From Nissolia schottii (taxonomy: Eukaryota; Streptophyta; Magnoliopsida; Fabales; Fabaceae), in assembly GCA_003254905.1 (NCBI GenBank), contig QANU01004362.1:129321-193320 (forward strand): a stretch of 64,000 bases of DNA. Reading direction: 5' to 3'. A program made the translations under genes and the position numbers. Numbering within the stretch: position 1 is the stretch's first letter; every line of letters begins with the position of its first letter. The notes beneath the pieces were generated by a model, which had not been told where the DNA came from, did not search any database, and was given only the letters and a program-made list of their open reading frames with translations. Shown here piece after piece: positions 1-13,400 of the stretch.

Positions 1-2480
1 CCACCTAAGGTAGTAGGCCCTAGCGCCGCTACTTCAATAGCAGTAGCCCTATGGCACTCCACGACTGATGTGGCGATGCTGGATCGCCATAGCGATGCCA
101 AATCACCGTAGCTGTGCCAGATTGCAACCGTAGAGCCTACAATTATGTTTTCTTATGAGTTTCTGATCGGTGTGGTGTTTGTCGGCCTTTCAAGGTGCCA
201 ACGCTACGCCACTTGGAGCTTCCAGTGCCACTGCTCCTCAGTTCCAAGATATTTTAAGTGAGTGGAGGTCCCAATGCGTTGACGGTGCGACGTCAGTGGT
301 CTATTAATAGAGTCAATTATGTTTACAACATTTGTATTACTATCCACTTATTACTATGATTATATGATGACATGCTAGGGCATAGACTTGTGATTATAAG
401 ATGCATGCATGATGATATCTTTTAGCTAACTCTTCTAACTTACATCTACACAATCGTAACTTTATTTAAGGACACTTGCTCTAATAAACACAAGAAAACC
501 TACTACTCTGATACCACTCTATAACGACCCAAAAATCGTTATAGGCAGGCAAGGGACTAGTTCCCTTACGGAAGCCTCTTAGGAACACTTTTAAAAAAAA
601 CATGCACTTTAACTTTAATTAAAAATAAATAAAACTTTCATTTTCTGAATAAACATAAACTCTTTTACAATGGACATAAACATACATGATAAAAATACAC
701 AACTAGTTTGAAGATCCTGCTTGTATGCAATTGGAGCACTCTAGACATGACTTGATTACAAAATAAAATAAAACTAACATGTCCTGGTAACTTTACCTTA
801 AAGTAAAATGCTGACTCTTGAATTTTGACGTCGTTACACTGACAACAAACTCTATACACTGCTACTCCACTTCGTAACATGTAACTGAAGGAGGATGTTG
901 AGGAGTGAAAACTCTAGGAAGAGTCTCAGCGAATGGTCATCTGCACGGCAACATGGGTCACTTTCAAAACATGACATGTAGATGCAATACATAACCTATA
1001 ACAAGCATAAAACATTTATGATAGTGATACTTTACTATAAAACATAATCTTTATTCGAAACATAATTATTAAATAATAAGGACATCTAGATAGATGGTTC
1101 CCAAGCATTACGGTCTTGTTTATGACGCACTACCCTAGTATCTAGGCCACGATAGTAGGGGATACACTATCTGAGCCAATAGATTCTTGATAGTTAGTCT
1201 TGACGCACTACCCAAGCACCTAGGCTACAATAGTTGCAGCAACGCTACCCGAATCCATAGATCCCTGACAGTTAGTCCTAATTCTTACTACAATGGTACC
1301 AAGGGTTAATGTAGGTTGTCACTGACTTATAATTCTATCCCAGATACAACTTTCATGAAAACAGTTTAAATACATAACATAACATGATCATAATAACATA
1401 ATTTATTTAACTGATACTGATAGCATACATGACTTAATTGCATAAATGATCATACACACACAACATGACATATTTAATGTAATAAAACATGTGGTCCCAT
1501 GTAGTTCTAAAATAATTTCATGACTTTCTAGAAATAGTTGCATAAATATTTTCATAACTAGCTCCTTTCATAAATAAAGAGGGTTTCTAAAATAAATCAT
1601 TATTTTCTTAAATAATGAAATTTCTATATAATAAATAATAACTAATTTCATAATTATTTAAAATAAAACATTAAGTTTCATCTCCTAGGATTTTATAAAC
1701 ATGCATAAATAAAATAATTCTAAAATTAAATAAATAAGTAACTATTAAAATAAATACATGGTCTAAAATAGACCGTAAATTAAGAAAGCCACCCACCCGA
1801 AATGGCTAACTGCTAAGGAGCACTAAACTAAGCTCCTGACCCCCTATGTAGAGGCACTATTTTTCCATGAAAGGAAAATGAGAGGGAAAAAGAAATAAGA
1901 ATAACTGAAGCGAAAAGTCTTACAAAGGTGAAACCTTTCAAGCTCTTGAGTGAATTAGCAAGTCTACACACTTACGAGGAAGCACTACTTCCCCACAAAG
2001 TCACAGACGTAATAACAATAGGGAGAAAAGAATAAAAAGAACTAGAGTGAATAGTCTCACTAAAAACTGAAACCTTTCAAGCTCTTGAGTGAATTAATAA
2101 GTTTAAACACTCACGAGAGGCTTTTATATATAGGAGGAGCTCAAGACCTCTTTCTATCACGTTTCTTGATGTAGGAACTTTATTTCCGTGTCACTGCATT
2201 GCTCAAGCTTTCCAATTTTTTTTGCCCTAATTACTATGGATCATTACATTTGTGTGGGTTTATGGTTTGTTTTTTGGGCCCCACGTTGAGCGCTAATATT
2301 CTATCTTGAATAGTGTGGTCACGTGTCCCTTGGGGTATGGTCATCGTCAGTGAGTTAAGAATCCTCCAACTCCAATAAGCGTGCCTAGAGGGGGACCTGA
2401 AAGGCTCCAATGTTTAAGTTAATAACTGCGTTAAGTGTGCTATTGGGTTTTAGAATGCGCCTTAAAAGAATAAACTACAC
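1..2480 (-). mobile_element. Decayed LTR retrotransposon, 5' LTR and primer site, cut by window edge
   Basis: Read on the minus strand, a primer-binding site complementary to initiator tRNA-Met (TGGTATCAGAGTAG, positions 515-502) follows the end of a long LTR. The LTR lies at about 519 to roughly 2.3-2.5 kb. A minus-strand TATA box (TATATATAAAAG) sits at 2122-2133, where an LTR promoter would be. Two internal repeats are visible: a unit of about 90 bp around 1110-1270 and one of about 160 bp around 1925-2120. The internal region would run below position 500 and leave the window. The outer LTR edge and target duplication could not be fixed, so the right boundary is approximate. No intact gag or pol frame is visible. 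It is an old, broken copy, more likely Ty3-type than Ty1-type. Confidence 0.5.
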
Positions 2481-2639
2481 AACAACAACAAAGCCTTCTG
2501 TCACAGGAAATAATTCTGCCTATGATACACACACCCACTCTTCTCCACCACGTAGCTAACACAAACCCATCGCTGAAATCTTTCATGTGGTCCCCCTAGA
2601 GCCGTTGGACACAAATGAACACCATTCTTTCAATTGTTT

Positions 2640-3189
2640 TCCTTAACCACACCAATCTTAACTAACGACCATGAGTTCCATAAACCAACCATTTTCAGCA
2701 TTAAAAAAATCCCAATGTACCGGAACATTCTCAAAAACAAGTTTGTTATGATAAGTCCAAACTGCCCAAATAACCAAATAAAACAACATATTCCAGTTTT
2801 TGCTAATGATTTTAGTTGAAGACACAACATGCCACGATTCAAAGAATGTAATAATATCTTTGGGACACACCCCTTTGTAGGATGTTGCGCCAGGTTTTCG
2901 ATGTGAATGAACATGTAGCGAATAGATGCTCCACTGATTCCTCATTTTCGTTGCACAAAACATATAAGATTTCTCTTTGTAAGATGCCCATCCTCACCAG
3001 ACGATCTTTTGTGTTTAGCCTATCCATAAGCATGAACCACACCGGCGTTTCAACTTTTGGGGTAGCTAATCCTTTCCGCACTGCAACTAGCACATTTGCG
3101 AAAGACTGGCCTCCATGGAGATTTCTGACCACCACGTCAACATAAGACCCGACCAAGAAGATGACTGAGGGATGATGCTTCCAAATCAT
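2640..3189 (-). mobile_element. LINE (L1-type) 3' fragment with zf-RVT domain
   Basis: The minus-strand translation contains the reverse-transcriptase zinc-binding (zf-RVT) signature of plant L1-like LINEs: RLNTKDRLVRMGIL, then a VLCN..EESVEHLFATC stretch whose Cys and His spacing fits the family. Downstream, in a shifted frame, comes the usual tail WAVWTYHNKLVFEN. Only the C-terminal end of ORF2 remains, split over two frames, with no endonuclease or polymerase part. This is a 5'-truncated dead LINE, a common product of incomplete reverse transcription. Related tails lie in two HUB2 introns. Confidence 0.7.
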
Positions 3190-5715
3190 AGAATCTTCTC
3201 AATTTTGGTTGAGAGCATGCTCCAATGAAAATAATAATTGTCTTTTCCACTCAAACAACTCTACTCCACTGTAAGTCACAAATCCAAAATAACCCATCTC
3301 ATAACCCACACTTCCCAATGATAGCTTGTTTCTATAGAGATAAGAAAAACAAACGTGAAAATTTGTCACTTAAGGCGTCATCACCAAGCCACTTGTCCTC
3401 CCAAAATAGAGTGTTAGTTCCATTACAAACCTACTTCCAATGCCCATTAGGCCATTACAACTAGTTTCTCATACACTGAGCCAAATCACTCGGCATTGCA
3501 AATACCCAAGGGCTACTTAATCTTTTAATGTTTGGTCCACAGTCAACCTATTACACTCCATCTTATTGTAAAATACCATCATCTTCTTCCACATAACACT
3601 TCTTTTTCTTATAAAAATTGTAATTGTCCATAAATACTTTTATTTATATATATTAAAGAAAAAAGACTTTGCTAACAAGTTGTTTCAATAGATTTTTTTT
3701 GGAAATTATGTAAATATAAACTGAAAGTAAATTACAAAAGTAAAAGAGAAAGAAGAATTAAAAGAGATTGGGTGAGGAAAGAAAAGAAGAAGAAGAGGAA
3801 CTAAGTGAAGAATGGGTAGAAAAGAAATCAAAGAGATTAAGAATTTACATATGAGGAAAGAGAAGTGGAAATTGAATACTTGACATTTTTTGATGTACAT
3901 TTGTGTCGCGACGACAATGTGTAGAGTACTTGCCAAGCAAATCCAATCGCCTTAATTCTGATCTCCCCTTCTCCTCTTTATAGAAAGGTCTAAGTGCTAA
4001 ATGCCTTGGGCGGTTATCTGCTGCAACCTTAAGCTGTTGTAACCTCTTGTTGCAACCTTAACCACTTGGAACCTCTTCACATTCATAAACAATTTTACTT
4101 ATTGGCTGAGTTTTGGGCGATTGGTCTTCATGTAATCTCCTGTAATTTCCTGGGTTGTCAGTCTTCACGTAACCTCTTGAGTGATTTATTTCTATGCATA
4201 ACTCATTGTAACCGCTTTGAACCTCCTTTGAGACACGTAGATAAGCCTCTGAGGCACGTCGGACTTTACTTCTTTGCAACGTGCCACTATTATGAGTCAC
4301 TTTTGATGTAAATTTTCTTTGGGTCGCCTATCACAAATTGCGACTATTATTGGGTCACGTATGACAAATTGCAACCCAATGACTCTTTTCTTTTCTTAGC
4401 AAATTTTTTTTATAACACAAGTATTTAAGAAAACTCCAGTTAAAATAAAACACTTATTAAGAAGACATTTACTTATTTTTACTTTAGGCATTCTAACTGG
4501 TGTTAAAAAAAAACAAGTTAGTTTTTATGCCATTTCATTTTCATTCTATTAGATTTATTTTTCAGCACCTCAAACATCTAACCAACCAGACTTTGTGTGG
4601 ATACACCTTCATATCTCTACTCTCGGGTCAAAGTGACCCTACTTTTTTGAAGGTGCATAACACAATGTATATTAATAATATATAATTTTTTTTAACAAAT
4701 GTTATAAGAGTAATTTATTAAAAAAAAACTTGTTAAAAAAATTAATGTAAAAAATTTGTCATTTTTAATATATTTAATGCATAAAAACTTTAAAATTTTA
4801 CTCTTTCAATAAAATGTTTATCCTTTTAAAATTTTACCAGATGCATATAAGACCTTTGTTAACTTTTTTTTAATATATTTAAATCTATTATTACATCATC
4901 TGGGTTTTGATGATGCAAAAAATAGGCGTCATTGGTAATATAACTTTGAAAAAGTTAAAATTGCCGACAAGTAACGATGGTCCACCACTGACTTTTCTAT
5001 CCAACGGCCAATGTACTGTCCACCTGTTGCATATCCAAGCTCCCAATCGATCACTTTAACGGCGACGATTTTTCACAAATCCGATATTTCGAATTTCATA
5101 GCTGCATTCTGAATTATTTTCAGAGATTCTGACAATATTCTTTAAATGACATTACTACCCTTATCTTTCTCGTAATTGGATGGTCAAGATCTTCTAATTT
5201 GCTCTCATTGATTGACACTGACGAAAGAAAATCGATTAAGGCTGATTTTGACTAAAAAGATGAATTAGAGTCATTTTAATATTTAAAATTTGCCCTTTTA
5301 ATTTTTTAAATTATAATTTATAAATCAAATTAATAGTTGGTTTTATAATTATTGTGTCATTTTTTTTTACTTGTCAATAAATAACGCTTTAATAATAACA
5401 AGGGTTGTAAACAAATTATTGGAGCACATATGGTTGCAAATGAAACTATGATAACAATTGAAATATACAATAATAAATATTGCCACCATTACATTTTTAA
5501 CTTCAAATAGTAGTATAATCTAATTTTTTTTTTAATGGTTAATCTAATCTCATTTGTGGCTTTAGTTCTTGCTACAAACTTATTTAATGCAACAAATAAA
5601 TAGAAGCATAAATGATGATGAATTAAATGATTAACTTAACTTATGACTTAGTGATCAAAGTGACATACGCTCACACTTTTAAAATCAAAATGAGTATTAC
5701 CCCAAAATTGAATTC
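3190..5715. other. Intergenic, AT-rich, no gene recognised
   Basis: No open frame with recognisable family content on either strand. Around 4025-4310 several imperfect copies of a short 'aacctcttg/ttgcaacctt' motif give a weak low-order repeat. The short frames here have no homology that I can recognise. Confidence 0.6.
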
Positions 5716-5718
5716 TTT

Positions 5719-6830
5719 GTGTTGAAACTAATCAAAAAGAGTGCTAGGAAGAGTTATAGATGAGATAGAGAAAAATAATTGAGAGAGTGATATCATTTTT
5801 ATTCTCAATGTGTGGTATAGAATGATAATTCAGTTGACTATTTATAGGCTGAGAGTGGGGTACTCAATATTATATCAAATCTCTGTTATATCAATATATA
5901 TCTATCTAATTAGATACCAACCAAATTAGGATACGAGCATCCATAATGCTAAAAAAAACCTTATTAAGGAAAAATGCAGTGAGATAAAAATCTTGATTAA
6001 GAAAAAAAAGTACAACATTTAATACTGCAGTTTCTGTAAAAAAAAAAAAACAGCTGCACAACCTTTATCCCCTTTAGCTTTTGGCCATCAAGTAAGGAAG
6101 AATGAGTGAAATAACTCAATAGATATTTGAAAGTTGCAATCACGGTGACACAAATAATAACTTGTTTCAAAAATTTTCATGATACTCAAACATATTGATT
6201 AATTGTGCTTATCCAAAAACATGCACGACTTGTTTAATGTATTACAATAATTTTTGCATGATTTTAAGATGTAGTAGTTAAGTTTGCTTTGTTGATCTCT
6301 ATGATATAGCGTTTCCACATGTAAATAAACATCATTTGAATTTTGCCAAAATATAAGAGAGAAAAAATAATCCTGCAACTATGTAGGCAATATAACATAA
6401 CTAGATTGATGATATGATATCAATTGATATTGAGATGAAAAATAAAGAACATAATCTATATTTTTTTATGAGGTATAAAATGATTGCTATATCAAATGGG
6501 AATTAGTTTATATTGATATGAAAAAAATGAAATGAAAAGGAAATTACTATCTTAGAAAAAGAAAAGAGTTTTGTGCTAATAATATGCTACGAAACTAATG
6601 AGCAAGAGTGATATGAAGAGTAATAGATAAGATAGAGAGAAAGAATTGAGAAAGTGATATTTTCTTATTCTCAAATGTGTGAGAAAGTGATATTATTCTT
6701 ATTCTTAAATGTGTGTTGTACAATAAGTACTCAAATGACTATTTATAAGTTAAAAATGAGATATATAATATTATATTAAATCTCTGTCATATTAAGATAT
6801 ATATAATTAGATATTAACCAAATTAATATT
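5719..6830. repeat. Pair of related ~210 bp direct repeats, possible LTRs of a small non-autonomous element
   Basis: Two similar blocks in the same orientation, about 5719-5935 and 6590-6827. Each starts near 'gaaactaat', carries a 'gatagag..aa..attgag' stretch and a TATA-like 'gactatttata', and ends near 'accaaatta'. About 0.66 kb of AT-rich DNA without coding capacity separates them. Two LTR-like blocks around a short non-coding interior fit a TRIM-type non-autonomous LTR element, but no clear primer site or target duplication was found. A dispersed direct duplication is the alternative. If it is an element it is old and broken. Confidence 0.35.
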
Positions 6831-8043
6831 TTATAAGCTTTATTTGTTTATATATATATATATTTTAAGCGTGTGCTTCGTCATTTGTTTTTGGCCAATG
6901 GCAACTTGGGAATTTCCTACAGCTAGCGAATATTGGAGGTTTAACCGAACACAATTATAAAAGGTCCCACACACTGGCCACAAAATCCAACAGTCAAATG
7001 CCACTATACAGGGTTGTTAATTTCCTTTTTAACTTTTATTCCAAGCACAGGGTTATTAATTTTTGGTAATTTTATAGACCAAATTTCGATCTCTAACATC
7101 GGCATATCTGCAGTAAAAGGGGCAACTTTATACTGTTAAACAAAAGTTAATTATTTAGTTATAGAATTTAATTTCGACGTGGCATAGTGTTTTGCAATGT
7201 GGTTCAATTTTGTTATATGAGTAAGAATAATTTTTTTTTTTTAGATAGTGACGTGAGAGCCACTGCTTTTATTGATGTGTTAACATGTTGTTAGACTATA
7301 GTATGATACTTTTTCTTTCTTTTTTTCACAAATATTACCTAAAAAACTTAGTTAAATTTGAAAATGTTCAAGAGTAATAGCAAAAGAAAAGTGTTACCTA
7401 GTAATGGATCCTAAGACAGGATGATGGAACTTGACAAAGCTGAGAAATCGTAAGTTGGAAGTGGTTCCTCTCTAGCGTACAAGTTCATGCAATGGTGACA
7501 AGACACTTACAAAAGGCACTCCGACACCTAAGTTATGATGAAAAGAATTTAATATTTGATTTGAATTAGAATTAGAATTAGAATGAATGTTACTTTAAGA
7601 ATGAATTTCTCTTTCTTTTTTTATTTTATTTTAAATAAGTAGAATATGACTTGCCATAAAAACCCAAAGGCACGCAAAAAAAAAAAAAATCTAACTCCTT
7701 ATGTATATGAGTTCGTTATGTAACCCATACGTTTTGTTACGAGAGAGGGTTCATTAAGCATATCTTGTGACTTACGCGAGTCTGGTAGGCATGGTTTAAA
7801 CCGAGTTTGTAATGCTTCACCATATTCCTCACTTGTGGGGTGATCTGAGAAACGTGTTATGACCCCTCCAAACTTATGTTACCTAAGTAAAGTAGACGAG
7901 GTACTTATTGGGCCTCGCTATTGGACCATGCCATAGGTTTATTTCGTAATAAGAAACATTTTCATTTTAACATAATTGCACTGTAAAAAGATGCAAATAC
8001 TCCTACAATTATAATTATTGTTTTTATTAATACTCCTACAATC
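6831..8043. other. Intergenic, no gene recognised
   Basis: AT-rich DNA with homopolymer runs. The stretch 7700-7930 is less AT-rich than its surroundings and may be a fragment of a repeat, but I could assign it to no family. Confidence 0.55.
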
Positions 8044-8600
8044 ATGGTTATTAAACTCTCGAGTTAACTCCTAAACTCTTACGAGTTTACAATTTCACTA
8101 CACAAAACGAGTTAACACTCATGTAAACTTTTTTTTGGTAAACTCGTACGAGTTTAGGTAAACTTTCAATTTTACTAGCGAGTTTATGATTTAAAATCTA
8201 TCTACGAATTTACTAGTTTACCTCAAGATGTATAAATTTGGTAACTTTTTTAGATACTTAGTAACCTTTGTGTGTGTTAAACAATATCTATTGAGTTTAC
8301 TAAGCTGAGTTTAAATATTTATCATAATTGAGCTATATTTTATCAAACTATAAAGTAATACATGTACAAAATAAAATATAACATAACTAAGTGTCATGCA
8401 TTAATGTATATTTTATAATATTTTTTATTTATTTTATTTTTAAGTTAACATTATTCAATGTTAATTATGAATACAAAATATAATTATGTTTAGTTCTTAA
8501 TTATATTGCTTATAATTACTCGTAAACTCTTACGAGTTTACGATTTGAGTTTGTTGAGTTTTCACGAGTTTATTTAAACTCTCGAGTTTGACAACCTTGT
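8044..8600. mobile_element. Foldback / TIR element with 'aaactctcgagtt' ends
   Basis: The left end (ggttattaaactctcgag, from 8046) and the reverse complement of the right end (ggttgtcaaactcgagag) match with a few changes. The match resumes further in with 'taaactc(t/g)tacgagttta' on both sides, giving terminal inverted repeats of roughly 60-120 bp. No transposase frame is present. This is a short non-autonomous DNA element (MITE-like) of about 0.55 kb. Superfamily is unassigned because no clean target duplication was seen. Confidence 0.55.
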
Positions 8601-9181
8601 TTACAATTATTATAAATTTGGTAAAAAACCGATGGAATAATATCCTTGATATAAAACGATCCTCCTAGTTAATAATTAGATTTTAAAATAAAAAAACCGC
8701 GCCAATATTTTCAGCAACAGCTACGCATTAAAATTATAGTACATCTTAAAGAGTATGATGAAAAGATGGATCCAAACTAAATTCATTGTAGATACATCTT
8801 GTGAAGACACAAAACAAGGTTGCATTGTGTTTGCTTGTCCCCCTTTTACAAATCATAATGCCAAGTCTTCATATTTAAAAAAACCAAAATATTTGTTGAA
8901 GGAATATAATATATTACATATATAAAGGATATTGTTCTTGATAACTCACTTTTTGATATTTAACTTTTTATTTTTTTTAAATTATCTTTCTGTTTTTTAC
9001 TAGTTTATCTTTTATCATTTAGTAACTTGCAAGAAGTTACTAATATTTGAAATGGAACATTATCTTAATTTACCATTAATTTTTTAAAATATTTTAATAA
9101 GACTTAGTTTTTATATGTCGAGTGAATGGTCCTTTAACATATTTTATATTATACTTGCTTTGTCTTTGTTTAAGATTAAAT
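8601..9181. other. Intergenic, no feature recognised
   Basis: AT-rich spacer without recognisable coding or repeat family content. Confidence 0.5.
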
Positions 9182-9428
9182 TATCATTTAATCATCCAAA
9201 AAAAATTAAAACATTTTTGTCCGTTTTGTTGGAGTTTTATAAGAAGGTATTTATTCATCCAAAAAAAATTATTAAGCAAACAAATTATATGAGAATAATA
9301 TTATTATATCATTTAATCATCCAAAAAAAATTAAAACATTTTTGTCCGTTTGGAGTTTTATAAGAAGGTATTTATTCATCCAAAAAAAATTATTAAGCAA
9401 ACAAATTATATGAGAATAATATTATTAT
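9182..9428. repeat. Near-identical tandem duplication (~125 bp x 2)
   Basis: Copy one 9182-9306 and copy two 9307-9428 are almost identical. The only difference seen is a 4-base loss in copy two within the 'gtccgttt' stretch. The unit starts 'tatcatttaatcatcc' and ends 'gagaataatattattat'. It itself contains two 'tcatccaaaaaaaatta' blocks. The high identity in otherwise drifting DNA points to a recent slippage or unequal exchange event. Confidence 0.9.
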
Positions 9429-10490
9429 GCCCATTGAAAATTTTAAAGTATAAAAACTAAAAATATCAGAAAACGATTGCGCAAAGATTACATATAGATA
9501 TGACTTTTCATGATAATAAAAGAAGATATGAACCAATTTTCATGCATTGCTTCTTTTACTCTTCCGAAAATTGTACCGCTACTTAAAATTGTGACAATTG
9601 AAAATTGGGATCTCTACATTTATGAGAAAAAAAAAAAAGAAAAGAAAGAGAATTTAATAAAATGTTTTAATGAATCCCACGCTCGAGAATAAAATCAACG
9701 GATGAAATGCTACCTACCCCTCATTCCCATCTAACTTCTCAGGCCAATTAATTTTCCTAAGCACTACAAAACATTGGAAAATTGCAAAAAATAATAAAAA
9801 TTTCAAAATGGTGGGAAAAAAGATTGTGGGTAGCGAGTGCAATGCACGCGCCGTAGTAGTAGCAGCAAGTAATAAATCACGGTTCACGTAAACTCGTTGT
9901 GGTGCCGACACGTGGAGGGCAATATGGTACACCGTATTTATTATTCGTACACGCGCGCATGAACCTTACTTTATTCTTATTTTTTAATTTTTTAATCTGA
10001 TTAGTTATTAATTTATTTTTATTTATTTGTTATTATTATTAACTTGTCGGGTTTCACATTCAAAGATCCGAAATGTTCCAAAGCCACAGCCAGGAAACTC
10101 TTTAATTTGACGAGAATTTTCATCCTGTGGAGAATATTACTAAATCTTTTCTAAGATTTCACATTTGATTCTTCACAATTTCATCTCTGATTCTCTCCCA
10201 ATACCTCACCCCCCTTTTTTTGTTATATATTATATAACTATATAATATATAATATATATATAGTATTCTCTCTCCCTTGGAAATTTTATATGTTGTGTCA
10301 CTTTGGTCAATTTAATTCACTTGTGTCTTGTTGATGATCAAATTTTACCATCTGGGGTGAGTGAATTTGAGGGTGTTCTTCGCTGATTTTCTTCATAAAG
10401 GCTCAAAGGGCGTTCTTAGATTTTTGATTGTGCAAGCAAAGATTTTTATAGAAAAAAAGGGGTTACCTTTGCCATTTCAACGCTAACCAG
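9429..10490 (+). promoter_or_regulatory. Upstream region and 5' UTR of the C3H3-type gene
   Basis: No other gene lies here. An AT-only stretch at about 10226-10262 (repeated 'atatata') could hold the TATA box. It is followed by a CT-rich 'tattctctctccc' leader typical of plant transcription start regions, and then about 220 bp of leader to the start codon. Start site and core elements are inferred from position only. Confidence 0.4.
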
Positions 10491-13400
10491 ATGCCAGAAA
10501 ACAGGCAGGTTCTGAGGAATGCTGCTTCTATTCAATCCGGTGGCAACATTGAAGGTGGTTCAGATTTTTTTTCCCTTGTGATTTTTGTTACCCTTGATTC
10601 TGTGATCATGATTCATGGTTTAGCTTGTTCTGATCATTGTTTTTTTATTTGTGTGTTGCTTTTGGTTTGGAAAAAAAATGTTGGATTGTGTTTCTTTTAT
10701 TGTTTGGCGACTTTGTTTAATTTGTGATGGTTCTCTTTTTATGGGATGATGATCTTGATTTGGAGAATTTTGATGATTCACTCAATGTATTGTGATGTGA
10801 GGCTGTTGAGGATTTTTTTTTTTTGTAACAATAACTTCACTTGTGTGAGTTAAAAAAAGGAAGGTTCTGGAAATTGTTATATTCTCAATTCAATTTTTCC
10901 TTGCCTGAATTTGATTGATCGTACAAAAATTTGATGTGCCTTGCTTGAGGATGCAACGAAGGATTGATTGCATGTTTTGATCTTAAGTATATTAGCCAAA
11001 ATTAGTGTTCTTTATAAGGTGGAACTGGAATTTTTTCTAAAATTTCTGATCTAGACTATGGTAGTTTTGAGTAACCATTCATTGCCAATTTGCCATAGCA
11101 TGTTTGGGGCTTTGTGGAGACATGAGTTTGATCGCCTGATTCCTGTTCTGATCTATGTTGCAGACGCGATTCGGCGTCTGAAAACCAATGACAATCGGGA
11201 TAGAGATGCCATGGGTCAATCTGCCCAATATCCGGATCGGCCCGGTGAGCCCGACTGCTTATATTATTTGAGGACTGGAATGTGTGGTTATGGGACCAAC
11301 TGCCGCTACAATCACCCTGCTCATGTTTCGCTTGTAATGGAGCTCTTTCTTTTGTTTCCTTTTCATTCATATTCTTCTAGATACGTCGATATAGAAACTC
11401 TTTTCCAGTCTATTATTTGAAAAATATGTAGTATGTGAATTTTTCTCTTAACTTGCTTTCCAATGTGCTCATTAGCTTTATGGTATGTAAATCGTAAATC
11501 GAGGTTTCTCATGCTTTGTTAGATTTTCAGGGTAATCATTTTGGTGAAGAGCTCCCTGAGAGAGTTGGACAACCTGATTGTGAGGTATGATTCTTTTTTT
11601 TGTGTGAATGAAAATGTATTCGTTTCCCAAAATGTCTTTTTTAAGTTGAATGCTCTTTCATGGAATGGATGTTGTTTACCGTGCTTTCCTTTTAATAATA
11701 GGTCTGACTTATTTGAAATGGTTAGCCATAGTGATTGCCTAGTGCATTTTAGAAAGCCAACAAAGGGTAAGACAATGAACTAGGACAGCTAAGGTAATGG
11801 ACGAAAAATTGAACCTTTATGCAGCAAAGAGTGGAACATAGATCAGTTTGTTTTCTATTGGTGATATGTTAGATATTTTATTGGATATGGTGTGGTTTTT
11901 GTCCTGTAGAACTTGTTTACCAGATTTCTTAATGATGATAATGGAAAAAAATCAATGTGGTGCCAACCATAGCATATATTAGTAGGCGAACAATACATGA
12001 GCTTAAGTTTAATGCCCATTATACTAGAAGCGTCAAGTTTAGGAACTGAAGTAAAATTGGTAGATTTTTGTGCTTTATTAATGTGAGGTAATGCATACTC
12101 CAATTTCTTGGGAGATTCTGTTGCTATTCCAGGGCATTGAAGCATCTGGGGGCATATGATCTTCATAATGATAGTAGTAACTTATGATCTTGTTCAACAT
12201 ACGCATTGCAGTATTTTCTTAAGACAGGGACATGCAAGTATGGATCAACATGTAAATATCATCATCCGAGGGACAGGCGAGGTGCTGCTCCTGTATCATT
12301 CAATGCTTTAGGTCTTCCCATGCGACAGGTTTGTACATCCATTAGCACTTGCTGCTCCAATTTTCTACAAACTGATTACTCTAACTGTGTCGGTGAGAAG
12401 ATATGGGAGCTATTGCGTTTTCTCAACATTCGTTTGATTCTTGATTTTAGGAAGAAAAGTCATGTCCCTATTACATGAGAACTGGATCTTGTAAGTTTGG
12501 AGTTGCTTGCAAGTTTCATCATCCACCGCATGCTTCCTTTGGTGCTTCCCCAATGACTGGATCTCCTACCTCAACAATGATTCCTGCGCCGGGATATGTC
12601 GGCGGATTTCCTGCATGGTCATTACCAAGAATGTCATATTTATCTGGGCAGGGCCTCCAATCTTATGTGCCTCCTTTTTTCTCTTCTCCTCAAGGGGTTA
12701 TACCTGCTCATAGCTGGAACAACTACATGGTCAGTTCAGGCTATTGAATGTCCTGCTTAGTATGTGGTTTTCTTGTATTTTTTATTTTCTTCCACATGGT
12801 GGTTATTCTGTCACTGGCTATGATGCTGAATGCTTTCTCAGCATGAATGATTACAAGGGTGAGCTTTTACTTGGTGGGAAAAAAATAGCTATTTAATTGG
12901 AAGCACATTGAATTTTGTTGTGTGGTATATCTAGATAAGTAAATGCATAAAGGCTTGAAAACACTCTCTATCATCTTTTACTCCCAGAAGTCATAGACAT
13001 TGTAAGGAACTTTTAAAGAAAGTGATTTGTGCATGAAAATCTTGGTATTCCTTATGCTTTCCATTTAGTTTGTTTTACTAATTGCTAAAAACCTTTGACA
13101 TTCATACCCTGATTGATATCTGAGCAGAATTGCTATATTTTTTTACAAAAGCTTCATAGCATCTTGCCTCTTTGACAATAATACACAATGTCGGGTTTTG
13201 GTTATCAGATACAGTTAATGACAGTGGCCTATGCAAATTCTATTAGATTTTTTTTTTGTTTTCACTGATTTTGTTTCTCAAATTAGGGAAGTATGAACCC
13301 TGCAATGTCTAATGGTTTTCTTGGATCTAATCTTTACGATTCCATGAACCCGGGTGAGTCACATTCTGGAGGGCAAGTAATGAGTCCAACTCTTCCAGAT

